NCBI RefSeq assembly: GCF_014203755.1
Contig: NZ_JACHJS010000001.1
Span: forward strand, 7,290,387 to 7,354,386
Origin: Saccharothrix violaceirubra
GTDB taxonomy: Bacteria; Actinomycetota; Actinomycetes; Mycobacteriales; Pseudonocardiaceae
Length of the DNA: 64,000 bases
Direction of reading: 5' to 3'
Position numbers and translations under genes: made by a program. The notes beneath the pieces are model-generated. The model had not been told where the DNA came from and searched no databases. It saw only the letters and a list, made by a program, of their open reading frames with translations. Position 1 is the stretch's first letter. Each line of letters starts with the position of its first letter. Of the stretch, positions 46,089-55,368 are shown in pieces.

Positions 46089-48244
46089 CGGAACAGGTTG
46101 ACCATCGGGTGGTTGGGCCAGGCCGATCGAACCTCGACCCCGCGGTTCTCGCCGGGGCGGAGTCGTTCGCGCGGACCTGGGCCACCGCGGTCATCGGCAG
46201 CAGCTACGTGCCGATGACCCGGACCGAGGTCGCCGAGCACCTGAGGTCGTTGACCGAGGTGCTCGTGCACGCGTTGCACGCGTCGCCGTTCCGCACCGCA
46301 CCGGGTTACGAGATCGGCGCCCGCCTGGTCGAGGCGCACTTCACCGGCACCGACACGCTCGGCCGCACGGTCCAGCTCCTCGGCGACGACCTGCTGTCCG
46401 AATTGGGCATACCGCAGGACGAACTGATGCGATCGCGGCTGGCCGCGTTGCAGGGCGCGCTGTCCGCCGGGTACGCGCGGGCCCTGCGCGAACGGACCCT
46501 GGCCGAGCAGGAGGCCATCCGCGCGGCCGTGCTCGACGCCCGCGACCAGGCCGAGGCCGCGCTGAGGGCGTCCGAGGCGCGGTTTCGCGCCATGTTCACC
46601 GACGCGGCCATCGGCATCGGCATCGCCGACATCGAGGGCCGCATCCTGGACGTCAACCAGGCGTTGCAGGAGATGCTGGGCTTCGGCGTCGAGGAGATGC
46701 GGCAGTACAACATCCGCGACCTCATGCACCCGGAGGACGGCACCGCGGTCTGGCGGCTCTACGACCAGCTCACCGCGGGCGAACTCGACCACTACCGGGC
46801 CGAGAAGCGCTTCCGCCGCGCCGACGGCGAGCAGGTGTGGACGCACCTGACGCTGTCGCTCGTGCGCGACGACCACGGCGAACCCCAGTACCAGGTGGCG
46901 ATGATCGAGGACGTCACCGAACGCCACCTGCTCCAGAACCGCCTGCGCTACCAGGCGTTGCACGACCCGTTGACCGGCCTGCCCAACCGCGCGCTGTTCC
47001 TCGAACGGCTCAGCCGCGTGTTCCACAACGGCGAGAGCGCCCGCGCGGGCCTGTGCTACCTGGACCTCGACGGGTTCAAGGTGATCAACGACAGCCTCGG
47101 GCACGACGTCGGAGACCAGCTCCTCGTCGAGGTCGGCCGGCGTCTGGACCACTCGGTGTCCGGGCCGGGCAAGCTCGTGGCGCGCATGGGCGGCGACGAG
47201 TTCGTGATCCTGGTCGAGGGGTCCCGTGACACGCGCGACATCGTGGACGTCGCCGACCGCGTGCTGCGCGAGCTGGAGTCCCCGATCCGCATCGCCGGGC
47301 ACGAGCTGACCGTGTCCGCGTCCATCGGCATCGTCGAGCGCGAACTGCCCGGCACCACGGCCGCGGACCTGATGCGCGACGCGGACATCACGCTGTACTG
47401 GGCCAAAGCCGACGGCAAGTCCCGGTGGGCGCTGTACGACCCGGAGCGCAACGCCCGCGAGGTCGCCCGGTTCACCCTGTCCGCGACCATGCCGGCGGCG
47501 TTGGAACGCGACGAGTTCTACGTGGACTACCAGCCACTGGTCCGGCTGGAGGACAGCGTGGTCGTGGGCGTGGAGGCCCTGGTCCGCTGGCAGCACCCCG
47601 AGTTCGGGCGGCTCGCGCCGGACCGGTTCATCGAACTGGCCGAGGAGACCGGCCTGATCGTGCCGTTGGGCCGGTGGGTGCTGCGCCGGGCGTGCGAGCA
47701 GGCGAAGCGGTGGCGTGAGGAGTTCGGCGAGGCCGCGCCGTTCGTGTCGGTGAACCTGGCCGTGCGGCAGTCCCGCGACCCGGAGCTGGTCCGGGACGTG
47801 AAGCGCATCCTCGACGAGTGCGTGCTGCCGCCCAACCAGCTCCAGCTCGAACTGACCGAGAGCGCCATCATGGGCACGGCGGACGAACCGCTGGAGGCCC
47901 TGCGCGTGCTGTCGGACATGGGCGTGCGGATCGCCATCGACGACTTCGGCACCGGCTACTCGAACCTGGCCTACCTCAAGCACCTGCCCGTGCACGAACT
48001 GAAGATCGCGGGCTCGTTCATGGAGGGGCTGCGCGCCGAGGACGAGGAGGACGCGGTCGACATGGCGATCGTGTCGACGCTCGTGCGCCTGGCACACGCC
48101 CTGGAGCTGGGTGTGACGGCCGAGGGCGTGGAAACGCCGGCGCAGGCCAAACGCCTGCACCGGCTCGGCTGCGACACCGGGCAGGGCTGGTTCTTCGCCA
48201 AGCCCATGAAGCCGCACGAGATCGACGAGCTGCTGCGGCGTTAG
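46085..48244 (+). CDS. PAS-GGDEF-EAL cyclic-di-GMP enzyme
   Basis: 719 residues, soluble. A helical N-terminal region (1-160) leads to a PAS domain (about 165-290), GGDEF (about 290-455) and EAL (about 465-715). RMGGDEFV (GGDEF at residues 369-373) is intact, and the usual inhibitory RxxD upstream is missing. EAL is intact (EAL at 497-499), with VNLAVRQ, ELTESAIM, DDFGTGYSNL, LKIAGSF, AEGVET and GQGWFF in place. It may be both synthase and phosphodiesterase, as in Streptomyces RmdA-like proteins. Confidence 0.92.
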   Translation: MTEQVDHRVVGPGRSNLDPAVLAGAESFARTWATAVIGSSYVPMTRTEVAEHLRSLTEVLVHALHASPFRTAPGYEIGARLVEAHFTGTDTLGRTVQLLGDDLLSELGIPQDELMRSRLAALQGALSAGYARALRERTLAEQEAIRAAVLDARDQAEAALRASEARFRAMFTDAAIGIGIADIEGRILDVNQALQEMLGFGVEEMRQYNIRDLMHPEDGTAVWRLYDQLTAGELDHYRAEKRFRRADGEQVWTHLTLSLVRDDHGEPQYQVAMIEDVTERHLLQNRLRYQALHDPLTGLPNRALFLERLSRVFHNGESARAGLCYLDLDGFKVINDSLGHDVGDQLLVEVGRRLDHSVSGPGKLVARMGGDEFVILVEGSRDTRDIVDVADRVLRELESPIRIAGHELTVSASIGIVERELPGTTAADLMRDADITLYWAKADGKSRWALYDPERNAREVARFTLSATMPAALERDEFYVDYQPLVRLEDSVVVGVEALVRWQHPEFGRLAPDRFIELAEETGLIVPLGRWVLRRACEQAKRWREEFGEAAPFVSVNLAVRQSRDPELVRDVKRILDECVLPPNQLQLELTESAIMGTADEPLEALRVLSDMGVRIAIDDFGTGYSNLAYLKHLPVHELKIAGSFMEGLRAEDEEDAVDMAIVSTLVRLAHALELGVTAEGVETPAQAKRLHRLGCDTGQGWFFAKPMKPHEIDELLRR

Positions 48245-48601
48245 TCGAGCAAGACTGTGTCGTCTGCGCGCGTGTGTGGTCGCATAGTTCGCCAGTCGTG
48301 CCCGCCGGATCAAACTGTCCGAAGTGGACGGCCGTCCGGGCATGATCGGGTGGCCGCGCACCCCGCCGTGGAGTCGCAGCACGGTCCGCGCCCCCCAGGA
48401 CGAAGTCGAACACGTGCCAGTCGGGGACCGTCGTCCCACGCCCCGCTTCGGCCCGGACTGCGCCACCGTGACAACCCGTGTCCGCATGGACACGACTCCT
48501 TCCTCGGAGGCATCCCACCGCCGAACCTCCCGCTGCCGACGGCGGGGCACAGGGCAGCGACCGGGTGATTGCCCCTTTCCGCCCCGCGGGCGCGCGACGA
48601 T
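48245..48601. other. 357-bp intergenic region with no supported gene
   Basis: Between the c-di-GMP enzyme and the DUF3558 lipoprotein pair. I see no ribosome site plus credible protein on either strand, and no strong hairpin. Its right end abuts the 228-bp repeat. Confidence 0.5.
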
Positions 48602-48829
48602 CGGTTACGTTGGCCGCATGCGTCGTGCCCTGCCGTTCCTCGCCGCCGCACTCGTGCTCACCGCGTGCGCCGAGTCCACTCCGGGCACGCCGTCCGCCGG
48701 CAGCGCGCCGACGACCACCGCGAGCGGGTCGTCGCAGCCGTCGGGTTCGGCCAAGCCCTCGACGTCCGCGACGCCGAAGAAGCGGCCCAAGACGATCAAC
48801 ATCAAGGACGTCGACCCGTGCACCCTGCT
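48602..48829 (+). repeat. 228-bp direct repeat, copy 1
   Basis: Identical to 49249-49476 (offset 647). It contains the -10 box TACGTT (48606-48611), the start codon and the first 70 codons of the lipoprotein gene. Sequences diverge on both sides. Confidence 0.93.
48606..48611 (+). promoter_or_regulatory. -10 box for a leaderless lipoprotein transcript
   Basis: TACGTT ends 6 nt before the ATG at 48618. The same box, at 49253-49258, precedes the second copy. Confidence 0.5.
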
Positions 48830-49214
48830 TGCCGCGTCCGCGCGGCAACAGTTGGGGTTGGACGCGGAGCCCAAAGCTACGCGGAACGACCTCTACCGGT
48901 CGCCTGCCTGCGACGTCGGACGGCGGGACTTCAAGTACTCGGTGCAGATCGTCACGGTGACGACAGTGGGCTTGAACTGGTACTTCGACGGCAGCTTCGA
49001 CGTCGAACCCACTGCCGCGGAGATCGGCGGATTCCCCGGGGTCTACGCGACCAACGCGAAGAACCCGTTCCACTGCTACGCGGCGATCGACGTCTCGGAC
49101 GGGCAGATGGTCGACGTGCTGGCGTCGAGCCTGGGGCAGAACCTGAAGCCCGACCAGTTGTGCGAACTCGCCCGGAACGCGGCCACCGAGGTCGTGGCCA
49201 CGCTCATGAAGTGA
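48618..49214 (+). CDS. DUF3558-type lipoprotein, island 2 copy 1
   Basis: 198 residues. Signal peptide with lipobox LTAC, a Thr/Ser/Pro linker to KKRPKTINIKDVDPCTLL, then a DUF3558-like domain (FDVEPTAAEIGGFPGVY, FHCYAAIDVSDGQMVD). The first 70 residues equal those of the next lipoprotein while the rest differs, so the gene is a mosaic. The ATG follows a -10 box directly, suggesting a leaderless message. Confidence 0.85.
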   Translation: MRRALPFLAAALVLTACAESTPGTPSAGSAPTTTASGSSQPSGSAKPSTSATPKKRPKTINIKDVDPCTLLAASARQQLGLDAEPKATRNDLYRSPACDVGRRDFKYSVQIVTVTTVGLNWYFDGSFDVEPTAAEIGGFPGVYATNAKNPFHCYAAIDVSDGQMVDVLASSLGQNLKPDQLCELARNAATEVVATLMK

Positions 49215-49248
49215 GCCGGCCCGAACCGCCGCCGGCGCCGACGTGGAC

Positions 49249-49476
49249 CGGTTACGTTGGCCGCATGCGTCGTGCCCTGCCGTTCCTCGCCGCCGCACTC
49301 GTGCTCACCGCGTGCGCCGAGTCCACTCCGGGCACGCCGTCCGCCGGCAGCGCGCCGACGACCACCGCGAGCGGGTCGTCGCAGCCGTCGGGTTCGGCCA
49401 AGCCCTCGACGTCCGCGACGCCGAAGAAGCGGCCCAAGACGATCAACATCAAGGACGTCGACCCGTGCACCCTGCT
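49249..49476 (+). repeat. 228-bp direct repeat, copy 2
   Basis: Identical to 48602-48829, including the -10 box at 49253-49258 and the start codon at 49265. Confidence 0.93.
49253..49258 (+). promoter_or_regulatory. -10 box for a leaderless lipoprotein transcript
   Basis: TACGTT ends 6 nt before the ATG at 49265, inside the 228-bp repeat. Confidence 0.5.
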
Positions 49477-49855
49477 GACCGACGCCCAGCGCGCGAAGTT
49501 GGGTCTTGGTGGCACGCCGACCAAACAGACCGACGATGAGGGATACCAGGAGTGCACGGTGAGTCGTGAGGACCACAAGTACCTCACCGGCATGACCGTC
49601 TACCCGGACCGGGGTGTCGAGTACTACAGCGGTGGGGCGAAGACACCGGAACCAATTGAGATCGCCGGATTCCCCGCGTTGAAGATGGCGAGTTCCATGC
49701 CGCTGGGCGATTCCTGCGCGGTCGTCGTCGACGTGTCCGACGGTCAAGTGGTCTCGTCCGACGTGATGGCGTTCGGCGCGTTGAAGGGCGACGCCGTGTG
49801 CGAGCCGACCTTGAAGACCGTCACCGAAGTGGTCGCGACTCTGGTAGCGAAGTAG
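49265..49855 (+). CDS. DUF3558-type lipoprotein, island 2 copy 2
   Basis: 196 residues. The same signal peptide, lipobox and linker as the preceding gene, followed by a different DUF3558-like body (LLTDAQRAKLGLGG, YQECTVS, IEIAGFPALKM, SCAVVVDVSDGQVV). It stands about 120 nt before the ESX-like gene of island 2. Confidence 0.85.
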   Translation: MRRALPFLAAALVLTACAESTPGTPSAGSAPTTTASGSSQPSGSAKPSTSATPKKRPKTINIKDVDPCTLLTDAQRAKLGLGGTPTKQTDDEGYQECTVSREDHKYLTGMTVYPDRGVEYYSGGAKTPEPIEIAGFPALKMASSMPLGDSCAVVVDVSDGQVVSSDVMAFGALKGDAVCEPTLKTVTEVVATLVAK

Positions 49856-49977
49856 TCGGAAGCGATCCGTGTGCGGGTAACTACTCATTTGCAGTGGGAA
49901 CCGCTCACCCGACGACCCCATCAGAGCTAGAGTAATTCCGATCGCACACACACTTGATCAGCTCTTGGAGGGGTGCC

Positions 49978-50367
49978 GTGTTCATCGCGGACGGTGGTGG
50001 AGGGTCCACGCAGGCCCCGATCCCCGAGTACAGCGGGAGTCAGCAGAAGCTGAGCGTCGATCCTTCGGCGATCCCCGAGGCGCGCAAGGTGTTCGCCGAG
50101 GCTCTTGGCCGACTCGAGAACACGCTCAACGGCGCGCTCCAAGGCATCCAGGCGCGGAACTGGGCAGGTGACCCGGTCAGCAAGGAAACCGCGGACAAGT
50201 TCAACGAGAACACCTTCGGTGCCGGCGACTCCGCGGCCTTCTCCGCGATCGTCGCCTACCGCAATCAGCTTCAGGGCGTGGTCGACCAACTCACCGCCAT
50301 CGAAGCGGACTACCGCGCCGTCGAGGGCGACAACACCGCGGCCTGGGGCCGCGTCAACAACGGCTGA
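49978..50367 (+). CDS. small ESX-like / type VII secretion target protein, island 2
   Basis: 129 residues, helical, with a WXG (QARNWAGDP) and a C-terminal YRAVE (Tyr112) that fits the YxxxD/E export signal. The N-terminus is Gly/Ser/Pro-rich. GGAGGGG at 49967-49973 fixes the GTG. It lies 36 nt before the PPE-like gene, the arrangement of a PE-PPE pair. A PE-like role is inferred; no PE dipeptide is present at the N-terminus. Confidence 0.75.
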   Translation: MFIADGGGGSTQAPIPEYSGSQQKLSVDPSAIPEARKVFAEALGRLENTLNGALQGIQARNWAGDPVSKETADKFNENTFGAGDSAAFSAIVAYRNQLQGVVDQLTAIEADYRAVEGDNTAAWGRVNNG

Positions 50368-50403
50368 ACCTCCTGATCACGCACCCGAGGGGGGCGAAAC
50401 ACC

Positions 50404-51759
50404 ATGGGTGACCACCGCTGGCGCGGCTACACACACCCCGAGCTGCACACGATGATCAACGCCGGTCCGGGGGTCGCGGCGTCCCGTCCGATCGAGGACG
50501 GCTGGAAGGCCCTGTCCGAGACCCTGGCCGACATCGACGAGTCGATCAAGATCGGGCTCGACAAGCTCGGCGCGACGTGGGAAGGCTCGACGGCCGACGC
50601 CGCGACCGCAGCCCTGTCGCCGCTCGCGCAGTGGGCCGCCGACGCCAAGCAGGGCTCCGACGTCATGAAGACTTCCGCGCAGCTCCAAGGCGACTACATC
50701 GCGGACGCGCGCAAGGAGATGCCCGAGCCGGTCCCGGTCACGACCGCGGCACCGTCCACCGGGGACAAGATCCTCGGCTTCCTCGGCGGTCCGTCGGGCA
50801 TCGCGCACGTCGTCCAGCAGCAGCAGGACCACGAACGGCAGGAAGCGGCGCAGGACAACGCCGAGGCCAAGGCCGTCCAGGTGATGAACACCTACCAGTC
50901 CAGCAGCGAGTGGAACTCCGGCACGCTGGGCGAGTTCGTCCCGCCGCCGAAGGTCGTCATCGACACCCCGCCGCCCGCGACGGCCGGCGAGTACAACAGC
51001 TCCAGCGCGAACTACAACACGCCCAAGACCTGGTCCGCGCCGACCGACAACTCGGGCACCACGAACACCTCGTGGGCACCGCCGCCGACCGGTCCGACGG
51101 TCTCCCCGGTCTACACCCCGCCGGGCAACGGCGGTGGCGTGACCAACCCGGTGTGGGCGCCGCCCGCGCCGACGCCCGGTCCGCCCGTCACGCCGCTTCC
51201 GCCGCCCGTCGGCGGTCCGAACCCGACGCCGACGCCGCCGCCCGTGTGGCAGCCGCCGACCCCGGGCCCCAACCCGACGCCGCCTCCGGGCACCGGCCCC
51301 AAGCCGCCGCCCGTCGGCGGTCCCGGGCTCAAGCCCGGACCGGCGCCGACGCCCGGCGGTCCGCGTCCGCTCCAGCCCTCGCTGCGGCCCATGGGCCCGG
51401 GCGGCGGGCCGAACCCGTTCGGCCCCAACGGGCAGGGCGGTCTGCGCGGCGGACCCGGCGGCTTCCCCGGTGGTCCGGGCGGGTTCGCCGGCCAGGGCGG
51501 TCCCGGTCAGCAGCTCGGCCGCGGCGGCATGGCCGGCGCGGGCGCGTTCGGGATGAACGCCCCCGGTGCCGGTGGCCCCGGTGGCGCGTCCGGTGGTCGT
51601 GGCGGTGCCGCGGGCGCCGGTGGCATGGCCGGTGGCGGTCACGGTGGCAACGGCGACGAGGACATCGAGCACAAGTCCGCCGACTACCTGGTCGAGACGA
51701 CCGACGTGTTCGGCGACGACCGGCTCGTCGCGCCGCCGGTCATCGGCGAACAGCAGTAG
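50404..51759 (+). CDS. PPE-like type VII secretion protein, island 2
   Basis: 451 residues. A helical N-domain of about 170 residues with WXG in KLGATWEGSTADAA, a Pro/Thr-rich middle (GPTVSPVYTPPGNGG and similar), a Gly-rich tail, and the terminal motif ETTDVFGDDRLVAPPVIGEQQ. The C-terminal motif matches the island 1 PPE-like protein. GAGGGGG lies before the ATG. An EspG gene follows, its likely chaperone. Confidence 0.82.
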   Translation: MGDHRWRGYTHPELHTMINAGPGVAASRPIEDGWKALSETLADIDESIKIGLDKLGATWEGSTADAATAALSPLAQWAADAKQGSDVMKTSAQLQGDYIADARKEMPEPVPVTTAAPSTGDKILGFLGGPSGIAHVVQQQQDHERQEAAQDNAEAKAVQVMNTYQSSSEWNSGTLGEFVPPPKVVIDTPPPATAGEYNSSSANYNTPKTWSAPTDNSGTTNTSWAPPPTGPTVSPVYTPPGNGGGVTNPVWAPPAPTPGPPVTPLPPPVGGPNPTPTPPPVWQPPTPGPNPTPPPGTGPKPPPVGGPGLKPGPAPTPGGPRPLQPSLRPMGPGGGPNPFGPNGQGGLRGGPGGFPGGPGGFAGQGGPGQQLGRGGMAGAGAFGMNAPGAGGPGGASGGRGGAAGAGGMAGGGHGGNGDEDIEHKSADYLVETTDVFGDDRLVAPPVIGEQQ

Positions 51760-51828
51760 CAGGTCCGAGACGACGGTCCGCGGGCGCACGTCGCGCCCGC
51801 GGACCCGTCCGCGAGTGGGAGCGTTGCG

Positions 51829-52635
51829 GTGACGATTTTCGGGGGACCGGCCGAGCGGGCGCCGATCTCGCTGTCGGCCGAGGAGTTCGACGTCCTCTGG
51901 GAACGGCTCGGCCTCGGCCCCATGCCGTTGGTGATCAAGGTGCCGTCGCCGGGCAAGACCCACGCCGAACGCGCCGAACTCGAACGCCGCGTCTGGCACG
52001 CCGTCGACAGCCGGGGCCTGGGCAACCCGCGCGGCCTCGAACCGGGACTCGACCACCTCCTGCGCCTGTTCGTCCGACCCGAACGCGAGGTCGACGGTCG
52101 GCTCTGGCTGGGCAAGAGCCTCCGCGTGCTCGCGGTCGCCAACGGCGACGACGGCGCCATCGCCACCCTCACCGAGAGCGGCCTGACGTTCCGGGCCGTG
52201 TCGGGCACGGGCCTGGCGAGCGGGGTCGTCGGCATGCTCCCGCAGCACCCGGCGGGCACCGGCCACTCGGTGACCATGCCCAGCGCCGACCTCGAAGCCG
52301 CCGTCCAGGGCACGGACGGTTCCCCGCGTCAGCTCGAACAGGCCCTGCGCTCGCACGGCCTGCGGCAGGAGGACGCCGAGGCCGTGGTCAAGATGTTCAC
52401 CGGCCTGGTGCACACCGGGAACTTCGGTGCCGCCGCGCGCGACCGCTACAACAAGCGCTGCCGCCCGGACCGCGTGGTCGCGTTCTTCGACACCGAGGAA
52501 GGCCGGTTCCTGCAACAGCGCCGCACCACGGGCGGTACGCCGTGGAGCACGTTCACCCCGACCGACACGCGCCGGCTGACCCACCAGGTCGAGCAACTGC
52601 TCGGCGAGGCCGTCACCGCCGCCAAGCAGCAGTGA
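51829..52635 (+). CDS. EspG family ESX secretion-associated chaperone
   Basis: 268 residues with EspG features: LSAEEFDVLWERLGLGPMP, VPSPGKTHAERAELERRVW, LRLFVRPEREVDGRLWL and RPDRVVAFFDTEEGRFL near the end. It should guard the PPE-like protein encoded 69 nt upstream. Its stop overlaps the next ATG by one base (TGATG), linking it to the sterol-carrier-like gene. Confidence 0.85.
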   Translation: MTIFGGPAERAPISLSAEEFDVLWERLGLGPMPLVIKVPSPGKTHAERAELERRVWHAVDSRGLGNPRGLEPGLDHLLRLFVRPEREVDGRLWLGKSLRVLAVANGDDGAIATLTESGLTFRAVSGTGLASGVVGMLPQHPAGTGHSVTMPSADLEAAVQGTDGSPRQLEQALRSHGLRQEDAEAVVKMFTGLVHTGNFGAAARDRYNKRCRPDRVVAFFDTEEGRFLQQRRTTGGTPWSTFTPTDTRRLTHQVEQLLGEAVTAAKQQ

Positions 52636-53006
52636 TGCCCGCGGTCGACCCGCAGGAGATGCGCGACGCCGTCGCGCTCGTCCTCCCCTGGCTCACCGGC
52701 GAGGCGGAGAAACCCGACCGCAAAGTTCTCGCCGCCGCCGTGCGCCTGAGCCTGCGCACCCTGGAGCAAAGCGCACCGGGCCGCAGCGTGGAGGTCCGCG
52801 TGCCGCCCTTCGCGGCCGTGCAATGCGTGCCCGGCCCACGCCACACCCGCGGCACCCCGCCCAACGTGATCGAGACGGATCCCCGCACCTGGCTCGAACT
52901 CGCGACCGGCCGCCTGGACTGGGCCGCGGCGTTGGACGACTTCCGGGTCACCGCGTCGGGCAGCCGCGCCGACCTGTCGACCTACCTTCCCGTGGTGAGG
53001 TTCTGA
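52635..53006 (+). CDS. sterol carrier family protein
   Basis: 123 residues. It has the core of the actinobacterial SCP2-like family: AAAVRLSLRTLEQSAPGRSVEVRVPPFAAVQCVPGP, RHTRGTPPNVIETDPRTWL and RADLSTYLP. The family is proposed to bind lipids; the role in bacteria is unclear. As I recall, this gene often sits close to purF in related genomes, and purF lies 3.6 kb downstream here. Confidence 0.88.
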   Translation: MPAVDPQEMRDAVALVLPWLTGEAEKPDRKVLAAAVRLSLRTLEQSAPGRSVEVRVPPFAAVQCVPGPRHTRGTPPNVIETDPRTWLELATGRLDWAAALDDFRVTASGSRADLSTYLPVVRF

Positions 53007-53008
53007 TC

Positions 53009-53347
53009 ATGAAGCTGCTGCGACTGCTTCCCTTGGTGGCCTTGGTTTTCCTGCTGGTGGGCTGCTCCAGCGAGTGGGAGGGCGACGTCCGGTTCAAGGT
53101 CACCAAGCTGAATCCCGGGTTCACGAGTTCGGTGCAGGTGCAGGCTCCGTACGCCAATTTGGAGATCGACGAGGCCGAGCCCAAGTCGACCTTGGAACCG
53201 GTGAGCAAGAAGGCGGTCGACATCTCGGACTTGCCGGAAGGCGTCCAGGTAGGCGATGTCGTGATCTGTCACGTGAGCCAGCACGACAAGAGTGGCTTCG
53301 ACCAGCAGGGCGTCCAGGTCAAGCTTGATCAGTGCCGTAGGCCCTGA
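53009..53347 (+). CDS. small lipoprotein of unknown function
   Basis: 112 residues. Lipobox LLVGC, then a short domain with two Cys late in the chain (VVICHVS, LDQCRRP). It is unlike the DUF3558 set. The ATG lies 2 nt after the sterol-carrier-like stop, so it may be co-transcribed. No family recognised. Confidence 0.75.
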   Translation: MKLLRLLPLVALVFLLVGCSSEWEGDVRFKVTKLNPGFTSSVQVQAPYANLEIDEAEPKSTLEPVSKKAVDISDLPEGVQVGDVVICHVSQHDKSGFDQQGVQVKLDQCRRP

Positions 53348-53388
53348 GGGGAGGGGCCCGCCACCTGACGAGCCCCGCCTTCGACGGT

Positions 53389-55368
53389 CTAGAACCAGGA
53401 CCCGACGGTCTTGTCCCACAGGCTGCCGGCGCCTTCGACGACGTCGCGGCCGAACTCGACCACGTCGCCCACACCGCCGACCACGATGTCGCCCGCATCG
53501 TTGAGCAGTTCGCGTCCGGTGTTCACCAGACCCGTGCCGGCTTCGGACCAGTTGCCGTTCCAAGCGTTCCGGCCCGCGTCGTAGACACCGGTCGCCGCAT
53601 CGCCCACCAGGTCCGCCGCACCGGCGACCGTTCCGGTCACCACGTCGACCACCGGTCCGACGCCCGGAACGTCCGAGAACGGACCCGACGGTCCGAGGGG
53701 GGAGTCGTACCACTTCTGCTCGGTCACCGAAGCGCCGTCACCGGTCGCGATCCGAGCCAGGTTCTGCACGGACTCCGAACCCTCGCGGTAGTACTGGGAG
53801 TGTGCCCCGAGCAATGAGGCGTCTTCCGGTGTGCCGAACGTCCGTGCGCCGAACTTGGGGTCGTACGGTCCGGTGGACGAGCCATCCTCGGTGAACCAGG
53901 AGGAGCTGGTGCCCTGCACGACGGGGTCGTGCTCGGTGGCGCCGACGTAGACGTGGCCAGGACCGACGGAGAGCTGGTCGACGTTCGAAGCCCCGACACC
54001 TGGTGAGCCGACGAATGCGATGTCGTCTGCCGCAAGACCGTTCATGCCCGCGTAGCCGACCGTGGTCGAGCCGTAGGAGTGCCCGATCACGGTCAGGTGC
54101 TGGCCTGGAGCGCCCGCCGCGCGGTAGCCCGCGACGTCGGCGACCAGATTCGCGCCGCCCTCCCGGGCTTGGGCCGGATTGTCTACCTCGCCCAAAGCCC
54201 ATCCCGGTGCGTCATAGCCCAACCATTGGATGGTGGCGTTGCCCTCCGCGCCCATTGCCTGGCGCAGGTTCGCTGCCTGGTCCACACCGAAATCACCGAG
54301 TGTGGATCCAGTTCCAGGGACACAGACCGCGAGGTTCTTCGCGGTGTCCGGATTTCCGTAGGCGATCGCGGTCGCGCCATCGCCGCGTGGTCCGTACGGG
54401 TCCCATGCCATGACCCGCACATCCGCACGGCCCTCGGCGTTGAACCAGCCTCGTTCCGTCGCGATGTCCTCAGCCTTTTTGATGCTGTCCTGCACGGCAG
54501 CGGCGTTGTCGGCCTTGGTGGCGGCTTCCTGCCGCTGCTCCATCAAAGACGCGTACTGCGGGTCGTTCATGAGCTTCGTCTGACCGTCGGACGTGTCCGG
54601 GTCGAGGCCCAGTTCGCGGGCGCGGTCCGCCATCTGCGCGTCGAGAAGGTCGCGCTGGGCGCCGAAGCGCTGGAGGTCGTCGTCGATCCGGGCGCGGTTG
54701 GCCTTGTCCAGCACGTCGGACGGGAGTCCGCGCAACTGCCCCAGTTCCTGGAACTTGGTGCGCAGCAGCTCGTCCCGCTGGTCCTGGGTCAGCGACTTCC
54801 ACCACTCGGCGACCTGCTTCGGGTCCGTGCCCGGCGCGGGCACGGTCGTCGACGTGCGCATGGCCTGCACGGACGTGGCCCAGCCGGCGTCCTTGCCCGC
54901 GGTCTCCTCGAAACCCGGCCGCACGGACGACAGCGCCGACGCGTACGAGCGCAACACGCCCTCGTAGCCGGACTTGACGTTGTTCAACGCCTCGTTGACC
55001 CGGCCGGCCAGGTCCATGGTCTGCGCCGCGTCCAGCGTCGGCGGCCGGCCGCGCCACACGGCGATGATCGAGTCCGCGCTGCCGCGCATCTGCGCGTAGG
55101 CGCGCGACGCCGCCTGCACCACGTCCACGCCCACGCCGAGGCGTTCGCCCGCCACCACGGCCGCCCGCGAGGACAGTTCCGCCCGCGCGCCGAACTTCGT
55201 GGCCGATTCGCCGGTCCACGCCGACGTCGCGGTCCGCCCGCCGGACGACACCGACGTCTCGGCGCGGCTCACCGCGCTCATCGCACCGGAGATCGGGTCC
55301 GCCGCGGCGGCCACGCGGCCCGCGTCGCCGGACGCGAGCTGCCCGTACAGCACCTCGGGGTCGTTCAC
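53389..55368 (-). CDS. WXG-domain protein with DUF1023 alpha/beta hydrolase
   Basis: 659 residues. An N-terminal helical WXG100-like part (ATSAWTGESATKF, about residues 1-200), a coiled region, and a DUF1023 alpha/beta hydrolase (about 315-560) with the nucleophile elbow VIGHSYGSTTVG and catalytic-type Asp in ATEHDPV. A Gly/Val-rich tail follows. There is no Sec signal, so a type VII route is likely. Substrate unknown. The GTG start overlaps the upstream partner's stop by 4 nt. Confidence 0.88.
   Translation of the reverse strand: MNDPEVLYGQLASGDAGRVAAAADPISGAMSAVSRAETSVSSGGRTATSAWTGESATKFGARAELSSRAAVVAGERLGVGVDVVQAASRAYAQMRGSADSIIAVWRGRPPTLDAAQTMDLAGRVNEALNNVKSGYEGVLRSYASALSSVRPGFEETAGKDAGWATSVQAMRTSTTVPAPGTDPKQVAEWWKSLTQDQRDELLRTKFQELGQLRGLPSDVLDKANRARIDDDLQRFGAQRDLLDAQMADRARELGLDPDTSDGQTKLMNDPQYASLMEQRQEAATKADNAAAVQDSIKKAEDIATERGWFNAEGRADVRVMAWDPYGPRGDGATAIAYGNPDTAKNLAVCVPGTGSTLGDFGVDQAANLRQAMGAEGNATIQWLGYDAPGWALGEVDNPAQAREGGANLVADVAGYRAAGAPGQHLTVIGHSYGSTTVGYAGMNGLAADDIAFVGSPGVGASNVDQLSVGPGHVYVGATEHDPVVQGTSSSWFTEDGSSTGPYDPKFGARTFGTPEDASLLGAHSQYYREGSESVQNLARIATGDGASVTEQKWYDSPLGPSGPFSDVPGVGPVVDVVTGTVAGAADLVGDAATGVYDAGRNAWNGNWSEAGTGLVNTGRELLNDAGDIVVGGVGDVVEFGRDVVEGAGSLWDKTVGSWF

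Noticed and set aside
47975-48020. LKIAGSF in the EAL domain as a lost catalytic residue
   Set aside because: The Asp usually found there (KID) is not one of the catalytic residues; the Lys and the other metal ligands are present.
48324-48617. In-frame extension of the first island 2 lipoprotein into the intergenic region
   Set aside because: It has no signal-peptide character, and the 228-bp repeat and the -10 box place the start at 48618.
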